NCBI RefSeq assembly: GCF_900104455.1
Contig: NZ_FNHB01000007.1
Coordinates: 62,001-126,000, forward strand
Reading direction: 5' to 3'
Source: Dendrosporobacter quercicolus
GTDB lineage: Bacteria > Bacillota > Negativicutes > DSM-1736 > Dendrosporobacteraceae
Length of the DNA: 64,000 nt
Within the stretch, counting starts at the first letter, position 1; every line of letters begins with the position of its first letter. A model generated the notes under the pieces. The model searched no databases. It had not been told where the DNA came from and worked only from the letters and a program-made list of their open reading frames with translations. This document shows, one piece after another, positions 37,201-49,200 of the stretch. Made by a program: the position numbers and the translations under genes.

Positions 37201-40200
37201 GCAATGTAAGCGTTATGCAGACCAGCGGCGGTTTAGACAATACAGACGGAATTTTGCAGGCCGGGAACAATTTAAGCATTGCAGCCAAGGATACGGATAT
37301 TGCCGGCGGCCGGCTGCTGGCCGGGAAGACGGCGGACATTGGCGCGAAAAACCTGACGGTTGAGGTGCTGCAGGCCGGCGCTGACGTCAAAGTCCAAACA
37401 GAGCAGGACTTTGACAATCACGGCCAGGTGCAGGCCAATGGTGAATTGAGTGTTGCCGCCGGCGGGAAACTGAGCAATGACGGCGCTATGATCGGCTTGG
37501 ATAAGGTCCGTGTGAGCGCAAGTACGGTAGCCAATGAAACCGGAGCAGCGATGAAAAGCGGCGGCGCGCTGACAGTAACGGGGCAAGCGGTAGACAATCA
37601 AGGAACAATCTATGCTCAAGCGACAGTGACGGTTGCGGCTGAGGATGAATTAATAACCAGTGGAACCATCGCCTCAGGCGAGGATGCTCTGCTGAGCGGC
37701 AAAAGCATTGCCTCCACCGGAACGCTGGCCGCCGGTTTGAACAGTGACGGAACTGTCGGCAGTTCAGGCGATCTGACGGTTACGGCAACGGAAAAGGTTA
37801 CCGCCCAAGGACAGAATCTGGCCGGCGGAAATCTTGCTATTCAGGGCAGCAGCGTTGATTTAAGCGGCGCGGCTACCCAGGCTGGTCAGGCGGTAAAGGT
37901 CGCGGCGACTGGTGGCGATATCGATCACCGCGGGGCCAGTTTGACCGCGAAAGGAAAGGCCAGCTTTGCGGCAACAGGCAGCCTGATCAACGATGAGGCT
38001 GCCGTTAAAGGGGCTAAGTTGGCGATTGAGGCCAAAAATATCGGCAATCGGGCCGGAACGCTGGCCCAGTTCGGCCAGGCGGATTTAGCGATCCGCACCG
38101 GTGCGCTGGATAATACCGGCGGGCAGATTGCGGCGAACAGTGACAATCTGACCATCGCGGCAGAGTGGATAGACAACAGTGAAGGCGTTATCCAGCATGC
38201 CGGCAGCGGCAAGCTGACCGTTCAGGCTGAGGCTGAATTGGACAACGCCGGCGGACAAGTGCTTAGCAACGGCGAGACCAAAGCAACCGCCGCTCAGCTG
38301 GACAATACGGAGGGCGTCATTTTTGCCCAACGGCAGCTGAATATTCAGGTCAATCAGCTAAACAACAACCAAGGACAGCTTGTCGGCAAACAGGCGGTTG
38401 CGATTGCCGCTGTGGTGGATAACACCGCGGGCTTGATCGAAGCCGGCGGCGGTCTTAGCGTTAGCGGGCAGACGCTGGTCAATGACGGCGGCAAGCTGGC
38501 CAGCCTGGCGGCAGACGGGTTGACGGTGGACGTCAGCGGCAAGCTGTCGAATACAGCGGGACTGATTGGCGGCAACGGTGCAGTGCGCGTGTCGGCCGGC
38601 AGTGTTGACAATACGGACGGGCAGGTGAGCGCCAAGACTGACCTAGCAGTTGAGAGTGCGAATGATATCGACAATATGGACGGCGTACTTATGGCGGGCG
38701 GGAATGTAAGCGTTACGCAGACCAGCGGCGTTTTAGATAATACAGACGGAATTTTGCAGGCCGGGAACAATCTTACCATTGCGGCAGGCGCTGCGGATAT
38801 TGCCGGCGGCCGGCTGCTGGCCGGGAAGACGGCGGACATTGGCGCAAAAAACCTGACGGTTGAGATGCTGCAGGCCGGCGCTGACGTCAAAGTCCAAACA
38901 GAGCAGGACTTTGTCAATGCCGGGCAGGTGCAGGCCAATGGTGAATTGAGTGTTGCGGTCGGTGGCAAGGTAACAAATGCCGGCAGCATCGTGGGCCTGA
39001 AACAGGTCCGTGTGAGCGCAAGTACGGTAGTCAATGAAACCGGCGCAGCGATGAAAAGCGGCGGCGAGTTAACAGTAACGGGGCAAGCGGTAGACAACCA
39101 GGGAACCATCTATGCTCAAGAGACAGTAGCGGTTGCGGCTGAGGATGTATTGACAACCGGCGGGACCATTGCCTCCGGCGAGAATGTCGTGCTGAGCGGC
39201 AAAAGCATTGCCTCCAGCGGTACGCTGGCCGCCGGTTTGAATGCTGATGGAACTGTCGGCAGTTCGGGCGATCTAACGGTTAGTGCCGCGGGCCAGGTCA
39301 TGGCGACCGGCGAGAATTTGGCCGGCGGTAATCTGGCCATCCAGGGGACAAGTGTTGACCTGAGCGGCGCGGCTACCCAGGCTGGTCAAGCAGTGAAGGT
39401 AGAAGCAACTGATGGCGATATTGATCACCGCGGGGCCAGTTTGACCGCAAAAAGGCAGGCCAGTCTTACGGCAACCGGCAGCCTGATCAACGATGAGGCT
39501 GTGGTTAAGGCCGCTGAATTGGCCCTTGAGTCCCAAGCAATCAGCAATCGCAGCGGCGTACTGGCCCAGTTCGGCCCGGCGGATTTAGCGATTACCACCG
39601 GCGAACTGGACAATACCGGCGGGCAGATTGCGGCGAACAGTGACAATCTGACCATTGTGGCAGAGCAAATAGACAACAGCGCCGGCGTTATTCAGCATGC
39701 CGGCAGCGGCAAGCTGACCGTTCAGGCTGAGGCTGACCTGAATAATGTTGAAGGCCAGATCATCAGCAACGGCGAGACCAAAGTAACCGCCGCTCAGCTG
39801 GACAACACGCAGGGCGTCATTTTCGCTCAGCGGCAGCTGGCTATCCAGGCCGGTCAGCTGACCAACAGGCAGGGACAGATTGTCGGCAAACAGGCCGTCG
39901 AGATTGCCTCTGCGGTGGATAACACCGCGGGCTTGATTGAGGCCGGCGGCGGGCTTAGCGTCAGCGGACAGACGCTGGTCAATGACGGCGGCAAGCTGAC
40001 CAGTCTGGCGGCAGACGGTCTGACGGTGAATGTCAGCGGCCAGCTGTCGAATCGGTCGGGCCTGATTGGCGGCAACGGCGCGGTCAGCATCGCTGGCGGA
40101 AATATTGCTAACACGGACGGTCAGGTGAGCGCCAAGACGGATTTGACGGTCGAGAGCGCCACCGGTCTTGCGAATACGGACGGCGTGCTTGTAGCGGGCA

Positions 40201-43200
40201 ATGACCTGACCGTTACGCAGGCGAGCGGCAGTTTGGCTAATGAAGACGGTATCCTGCAAGCGGACGGTAATCTCACCGTTGCGGCCAAGGGCGCAGATAT
40301 CTCCGGCGGCCGTATGCTGGCAGGCAAAACGGCGGACATTGGCGCGAAGAACCTGGTGGTTGAGGTTTTGCAGGCGGGCGCTGACGCCAAAGCCCAAACA
40401 GAAGCAGACTTTGACAATCACGGCCAGGTGCAGGCCAATGGCGAACTGAATGTTGCAGCCGGGGGTCAGGTAAACAATGCCGGCAGTATGATTGGTTTGG
40501 CCAAGGTTACTGTAACCGGGGTAACTGTGACCAATGAGAACGGAGCGGCGATCAAAAGCGGCGGCGCGCTGGCAGTAAAAGGGCAAGGCATAACCAATCA
40601 GGGAGAACTCTATGCCCAAGAAACTGTAACCGTTGCGGCCGAAGGTGAGCTAAACAGCAGCGGGACCATCGCCGCTGGCGCTGATGCCGCCCTTAGCGGC
40701 AACCGCATTCACGCTGCCGGGATGCTGGTCGCAGGCTTGGCCGCGGACGGCTCGGTAAAGAGCAGCGGCGAGCTCACCGTGAAGGCAGTGGAAAATCTAA
40801 CCGCCAGCGGTCAAAACCTGGCAGGGGGCAATCTGTTTCTCCAGGGATCAAGCGTTGACCTCACTGGTGCGGCGACCCAGGCCAATCAGTCCGCCAGAGT
40901 GGCGGCAACGGCCGGGGATGTTGTAACCAGCGGAGGTACGCTGACGGCTCAAGACAAGCTGACCCTTGCGGCAACTGGCAGCCTGATCAACGATGAGGCT
41001 GTCGTTAAAGCGGCCCAAATGGCCCTTGAGACTCAAGCAATCAGCAACCGCGGCGGCGTACTGGCCCAGTTCGGACAGGCGGATTTAGTGATCAGCACCG
41101 GCGAAATGGACAATACCGGCGGCCAGATTGCGGCGAACAGTGAGAATATGACCATTTTGGCAGAGAAAATAGACAACAGCGCCGGCGTTATACAGCATGC
41201 CGGCAGCGGCAAGCTAACCGTTCAGGCTGAGGCTGAGCTTACCAATGCCGGTGGACAAGTGATCGGCAACGGTGAAACAAAAGTAACCGCCGCTCAGCTG
41301 GACAATACGCAGGGCGTCATTTTCGCCCAGCGGCAGCTGAATATTCAGGCCAATCAGCTAAACAGCAACCAAGGGCAGCTTGTCGGCAAACAGGCTATTG
41401 AAATCAGCGCTGCAGTGGATAATACCGACGGCCTGATCGAAGCCGGCGGCGGTCTTCGTGTCAGCGGGCAGACGCTGGTCAATGACGGCGGCAAGCTGAC
41501 CAGTCTGGCGGCAGACGGTCTGACGGTGGATGTCAGCGGCCAGCTGTCGAATGTATCGGGCCTGATTGGCGGCAATGGCGCGGTCAGCATCGCTGGCGGA
41601 AATATTGATAACACGGACGGTCAGGTGAGCGCCAAGACGGATTTGGCGGTAACAAGCGCCACCGGTCTGACGAATACGGACGGCGTGCTTGTGGCGGGCA
41701 ATGACCTGACCGTTACGCAGGCGAGCGGCAGTTTGGCTAATGAAGACGGTATCCTGCAAGCGGGCGGTAATCTCACCGTTGCGGCCAAGGGCGCAGATAT
41801 CTCCGGCGGCCGGATGCTGGCAGGCAAAACGGCGGACATTGGCGTGAAAAACCTAACGGTTGAGGTGCTGCAGGCGGGCGCTGACGTCAAAGTGAAAACT
41901 GAGCAGGCTTTTAGCAATACCGGCCAGGTGCAGGCCAATGGCGAACTAAGCGTTGCGGCTGGTGGCCAGGTAAGCAATACCGGCAGTATGATTGGTTTGA
42001 CCAAAGCCAACATCAATGGAGCCAATGTAACCAATGCCGCGGGTGCGGCGATCAAAAGCGGCGGCGCGCTGGCAGTGAAAGGGCAGACGATAGACAACCA
42101 GGGGACGATCTATGCCCAGGGAGCAGTGACGGTTGCGGCTCAGAATCAACTGACAACCAGCGGCACGATCGCTGCCGGTGCAGATGCAGCGCTTAGCGGC
42201 AGAACCATTACCTCAACCGGAACGCTGGTCGCCGGCTTGAGCGCTGATGGAACCGTAGGCGGTTCAGGTAATCTGACGGTTACGGCCACAGAAAAGGTCA
42301 TCGCCCAAGGGCAGAATCTGGCCGGCGGAGATATTGCGATCCAGGGGACAAGCGTTGCTTTAAGCGGTGCAGCCACCCAGGCCAATCAGGCGGTGAAGAT
42401 TGCGGCAACTGGTGGAGATATTGATCACCGCGGGGCAAGCCTGACCGCGAAAGGGGAGGCCAAGCTCACGGCAACAGGCAGTTTGGTTAATGATGAGGCT
42501 GTCGTTAAAGCAGCGCAACTTGCCATTGATGCCCAAGCAATTAACAACCGCAGTGGCGTACTGGCGCAGTTCGGTCAGGCGGATGTAACGATCGCCACCG
42601 GAGCGCTGGATAATACCGGCGGTCAGATTGCCGCCAATAGCGGGAATATGACCATTGCGGCAGAGAGAATAGACAACAGCGCCGGCGTTATCCAGCACGC
42701 CGGTTCGGGCCGGTTGGACATTGCTGCGGCCGGGACGCTGGCCAACGGCGGCGGACAAGTGATCGGCAACGGCGAGACCAAAGTAACCGCCGCTCAGATG
42801 GACAACACGCAGGGCGTCATTTTCGCCCAGCGGCAATTGAATGTGCAGGCCAATCAGCTGACCAACAGGCAGGGGCAAATGGTCGGCAAACAGGCGGTTG
42901 CCATTGCCTCCGCAGTGGATAATACCGCGGGCTTGATTGAGGCTGGCGGCGGGCTTAGTGTCAGTGGACAGACGCTGGTCAATGACGGCGGCAAGCTGAC
43001 TAGTCTGGCGGCAGACGGTCTGACGGTGGATGTCAGCGGGAAACTGTCGAATGTATCGGGCCTCATTGGCGGCAACGGCGCGGTCAGCATAACTGGCGGA
43101 AATATTGATAACGCTGACGCCCAGGTGAGCGCCAAGACGGATTTGGCGGTAAAAAGCGCCACCGGCCTGACGAATACGGACGGCGTGCTTGTGGCAGGTA

Positions 43201-46200
43201 AAAATCTGACGGTAACGCAGACCGGCGGCAGTATTAATAATCAGGCCGGCATTATGCAGGCCGGGAACAATCTCACCATTGCCGCCAGTGGGGCCGAGGT
43301 CTTAACCGGCAGCCTGGTTGCAGGCCAGGCGGCGGACATTAGCGCGAAGAACCTGACAGTTGGTGTGCTGCAGGCCGGCGCTGACGCCCAAATCAGTACC
43401 CAGCAGAATCTTGTCAATGCCGGCCAGGTGCAGGCCAACGGCAAACTTAATGTTGCAGCCGGCGGCCAGGTGACCAATGCCGGCGCTATGACCGGCCTGG
43501 AGCAGGTCAGTGTGAGCGGAAGCGCTGTAACCAATCAGAACGGTGCAGCAATCAAAAGCGGCGGTACGTTGGCAGTGAAAGGGCAGACGGTAGACAACCA
43601 GGGAACCATCTATGGTCAGGAAGCAGTGACCGTTACCGCTCAGGACCAATTGACGACAAACGGGACCATTGCCTCCGGCGCCGATGTCAAGCTCAGCGGC
43701 AAAACCGTTGCCGCCAGCGGAACGCTGGCCGCCGGCCTGACCAGCGGCGGAGCCGTGGGCGATAGCGGCAATCTGACCGTTATGGCCAGCCAGAAAGTGA
43801 CGGCCGGCGGACAGAATCTGGCCGGTGGCAACCTGGCCTTCCAGGGAGCAACCGTCGACCTCAGCGGCGGCACGACCTATGCCGGCCACACGGCCAGCAT
43901 TACGGCCACCGCCGGGGAGATTACCAATACCGGCGGTTCACTTTCCGCCCAGGACAGTCTAGCGATCAAAGCTAAGACCAAGTTCAGCAATGAGGCCGGC
44001 CAGGTAAGAGCCAATCAGCTCAATTTAACGGCCGATCAGATCACCAACCGCGGCGGACTTTTGGCTCAATACGGCCAGGGCGATTTGGCGATAACCACCA
44101 AAACTTTCGACAACAGCGGCGGCCAGCTGGCCGCCAACAGTCAAAATTTAATTATCAGAGCAGAAAAACTTAATAACAATTATGGAAAAATTCAGCAAGC
44201 CGGCAATGGTCAATTGGATATTGATGGAAATAATACTCTGATTAACGAAAACGGCCAGATTGCTAGTAACGGCAATATTACATTAAACGTTCCAACTGTC
44301 ATTAATAGTGGCGGCGTTATAACATCTCTGGGAGACTTAACTATTACCGAAGTCCAGACCGTTAACAATAACAATGGTAAAATTACTGCAATGCGAGATG
44401 CATCTGTTGGATCAGAAAGAGCCTTTATAACTAATAGTAATCAAGGACAAATGATTGCTGGCAACAATTTTAATGTACAAGCTGATCAATTTAGAAACAG
44501 TGCGGGCACGTTGGAGGCAGGACAAGATGTTTATTTGGAAACTCTGGCATTGCAGGACGATGGAAAAATAAAAGCCGGGAGAGATTTGACACTTAATATA
44601 AAGGGAAATGTAGTTAATGTTTCAGAAGAGCCACAATATATTGCTAATCGAAATTTGTTTTTGATTGCCGATAAGTTTATTAATGCAGGAAATTTATATG
44701 CTATGGGGACCTTAGATATTAAGGCAAATGCCATTTATAATGAAAATGAAGCTAATTTGGGTGGAGGGGCGGTACTGCAACTTAATGCAAAAGAAGGTAT
44801 TTCTAATTATGGAAACATGGAAGGAAATATTATACAAATTAGCGGAGAAACTGTGACAAATACAGGAACTATTCTTGGTGAAACACTAGAATTCAAATCA
44901 AACTATTTCAATAATAGCAGTCATACTGCAGTAGTTGCTGCTAGGGAGAATATGCAGATTTATGCTGAAAAGATACTTTCAAACACAGAAGAAGCGACTA
45001 TCTATAGTATGGGGAATTTAGATTTAGAGACAGGATTACTACTTAATCAATCATCTAGTATTGAGGCTGGTCAAGATATTACGATTCAAGCTGATGAAGT
45101 AATTAACAAAATGGGAGACTATACTATAAGTCAGAAAACAGTATCGGAGACAAGATATGATCAAATAGGAGTCTATCTTATTCCTGGAACAGAAAACTGG
45201 TATGCAATTAAAGATAGATTAAGTAAGACTTCGGCTAAATATGTTTCAGGAGATTTCTGGAGTAGTAAAAAAGAACCAACGACAATATGGGAAATAGGTG
45301 AGAAAGTCTCCGAAATTACAGTGGTAAGTGATTCATCGAGTGGGAAGATTACTTCTGGTCGAAATCTATTTCTTCAAGCTGATACTGTAACTAATGATAT
45401 GAGCCAAATTTTGGCGGCGGGTTCTCTCGAGATAGTAGCCAATACAATAAATAATTGGTCGCAGGGTAACGTTCGGGTTAAAACAAAAGAACTAGTATAT
45501 ACTCCGTCAGTTGTAAAAATTGATATTGAATATTATGGAGCTGAAGCAGCTCAACCGAGAGTTGTTGTAGAAGCGAAAGCTGGAGAGGAATATATTCCTG
45601 CTTATCTCATGAATGGTAAGACATATTTAAAAGCAATAAGGGAATGGGATCAATTCTATGTAGGTCAGAAATATGATGTAACCACTTATGAACAAATTTC
45701 GGGTACAGCTCAATCAATCATTGGTGGGGGCCAACATGTGAGTATTAAGGGGGCGGAACTCAGAAATCTTATTAGGATTCCCGGTAGTTCGTCGGAATTT
45801 CCAAAACAAATTGGCAGTACGACTGTCTTTGAGAGGGATTTTAGGAGTTATAGCCCTAAAATTGATACTGAGTTTGGAAAACTTATTGAACAACCGTCAC
45901 TAAATAATAACGTGGAGGCAGTAGGGAAAGCCAATCGCGTAATACCGGTTGAAGAAAGTTTCGAAGAAAAAGTTAGAAGAGACGTCAACACCGGCATCAG
46001 CGAAGCTGCAGTGCAAGGTCCGGCGGTAGCTGCCATTAGCGGCGTTGGACAAACCAGTGGTGCGGTCGCAGTCGAAGCATCGGCAGGCAATACAGCAAGC
46101 ACCGGCATTCATACCGGCATCAGCGAAGCTGCAGTGCAGGGTCCGGCGGTAGCTGTCATTAGCGGCGTTGGGCAAACCAGTGGTGCGGTCGCAGTCGAAG

Positions 46201-49200
46201 CTTCAGCAGGCAACACAGCAAGCACCGGCATTCATACCGGCATCAGCGAAGCTGCAGTGCAGGGTCCGGCGGTAGCTGTCATTAGCGGCGTTGGACAAAC
46301 CAGTGGTGCGGTCGCAGTCGAAGCATCAGCAGGCAACACAGCAAGCACCGGCATTCATACCGGCATCAGCGAAGCTACAGTGCAGGGTCCGACCGCAGCA
46401 GCCATTACCGGCTCTGGGAAAACCAGCGGGGTAGCAATAGTTGAAACTACATCCGGCAGTCCAGCAAGCACCGGCATCAATACCACCGTCAGCCAAGCCG
46501 CAGTGCCAGGCCTAGCTGTGGGCGGCATCGCCAGCGCCGGCCAGGCAGCCAACGCCGCCGCCGTCGAAACCGGCAACAGCGGCGCGGCCAGCGCCACCCT
46601 TGACACCAGTGTAGCTGCAGCCAAACCGGCCGCTAACGCCTCCGGCGTTGCCGCCAGCGTCACTGCAACCGGCGTCAGCCAGGTAGCTCAGGCCGAAGCC
46701 AGCGGCCCAACGGGCTTAAGCGGCATCGATCCCGCTACCGTAGCCGCCCTGCTGCCGGCCGCCCAGACCGAAACCGTCCAAGCCCCGCAGAGCAATGGCG
46801 GCGGAACCATCACCCTGCCGCAAAACGGTCTGTACACCGTAAAACCCGACCCGACCGCCAGCTATCTGGTCGAAACCAACCCCAAATTCGCCAACTACAA
46901 AACCTTCATCTCCAGCGATTTTCTGCTGGACAAACTCAATTACGATCCAGCCGCAGTCATGAAGCGCCTGGGCGACGGCTTCTACGAACAAAAATTGGTG
47001 CGCGAGCAGATCACCGATCTGACCGGCCGGGTATATTTAAACGGCTATGACAGCGCCGAAGCCCAGTATCAGGCCCTGCTGCAAAACGCCTCTGCCGCCG
47101 CCGGTGCGTTAAACCTGACCGTCGGCCAAGCTCTGACCGCCGGGCAGCAGGCGGCCTTAACGCAGGACATCGTCTGGCTGGTGGAACAGGAAATTGACGG
47201 GCACAAGGTCCTCGTCCCGGTCGTTTACCTCTCCGCCTTGCGGGAAGGAGATCTAAAGCCCAGCGGCGCCATCATCAGTGCTGACAACGTCCAAATCAGT
47301 ACCACCGGCGATGTCATCAGCAGCGGGACCATCCAGGCGCTGGAGAGCGTTAAAATCGGCGCAGCCAACGTTGCTAATATCGGCGGAACCATTGACGGCG
47401 GCCAGCTCACCCACCTCAGCGCCGGCCAGGACATCCTGAACTTAAGCGGCAGCATCAGCGGCGCCGACATCAGCCTCATTGCCGGCGGGGACATCACCAG
47501 CCAGACCTACAGCACCATCAATGAAAACGCTTACCGCTCCCAAACCATTTTCGGCAGCACCGCGGCCATTACCGCCGCTAACAGCCTGACCGCCATCGCC
47601 GGCCAGGATCTGAACCTGCTCGGCACAGACCTCAGCGCCGGAACCGATCTCAGCCTGAGCGCCCAAAACATTCATCTGGGCGTAGTGGCCGACACCAATA
47701 AAATTAAGCTGGGCCAAGCCACCGAAACAGTGACCAACTTAGGCACCACCATCACCGCGGGCGGCAATCTCAGCCTGCAGGCCACCCAGGACTTGAGCCT
47801 GGAGGCGGCAACCCTGAGTGCCGGCCAGGATTTCAATCTGCTGGCAGGCAATAACGTAACCGTTACCGCCGCCGCCGATACCTCCAGCTTAGCCTATAAA
47901 GCAGGGCTAGCAAGCAGTGAGAGCTTAACCAACCTCGGCACCACCATCACCGCCGGCGGCGGTCTCAACCTGCAGGCCGGTCAGGACTTAAGTATTCAGG
48001 CCGCTGAATTAACCGCCGGCAGTGATCTTACCCTGCTGGCCAGCAACAACCTCAGCCTCAGCGCAGTCGCTGACACCACAGCTTCCGACTACAACCTGAA
48101 CGCCTACAACTTCAACAACCACAGCACCGTCAGCCATCAACTGACCAGCTTGGAGGCCGGCAATAACCTCACCCTGATTTCCGGGGCCGACCTGACTTTA
48201 ACCGGCGTTCAGGCCGCAGCAAATACCATCACCGCCTTAAGCGGCGGCGACCTCACCCTCAGCAGCGTCACCGACAGCGGCTTCAGCGACGTCAAAACCG
48301 GCTCCAGCCGCAACTACCAACAAGCCATGACCTACGACGAAACCGTCATCGGCACCAACCTGGCGGCCGTGGGCGACCTGACCCTGACCGCAGCGAATGA
48401 TCTCACCATCTCCGGCAGCTCCGTCATTAGCGAACAGGGCGGCATCCTCATCGACGCCGGCAACAACCTCAGCATCGAAGCCGTCACTGAACAGCACGAA
48501 GCGCTCAGTGAATCCAAGAAGACCAAATCCGGCTTCCTGTCCAAAAAGACGACCACCAAAAGTGACTATGCTCTGTTGAACCAGGTCGTCGGCAGCACCA
48601 TCTCCGGTGAAAGCGTGGCCATCACCAGCGGCCACGACCTCACCGTCCAGGCCAGCAACATCGTAGCCGAGAACGACCTCAGCCTCACCGCCGGCCATGA
48701 CCTCAGCCTCACCAGTCTGGCCGAAACCGGGGCCGAAGACCATTACCAAAAAACCAAGAAATCCGGCCTCTTCTCCGGCGGCGGCTTAGGCTTCACCCTT
48801 GGCAGCAAAAGCGAAAAACTCACCGTCCAAGAACAAACCCTGGCCCAAATCGGCAGTACAATCGGCTCCATCAGCGGCGACGTCAGCTTAACCGCCGGCA
48901 ACCGGTTCAGCAGCGAGGGCGCTTTCCTCAGCGCCGGACTGGACCTGGATATTCTGGCCAAATCCGTTGCCATTGACAACACCCTTGACACCTATGACAG
49001 CACCAGCAAATATGAAGTCAAACAAAGCGGCCTGAGCGTCACCTTCGGCGGCGAGCTCATCACCAAAGGAATCGAAGCCGTCAGCAGCCTGGAACGGTCC
49101 ACCCAGGTTGCCGACGACCGGCTGCAGGCCCTCTATGTTTACCAGGCCTATGACACCATCAAAGACATCGAAAGCATCAGCAAGCTCAACGGCATCGACG

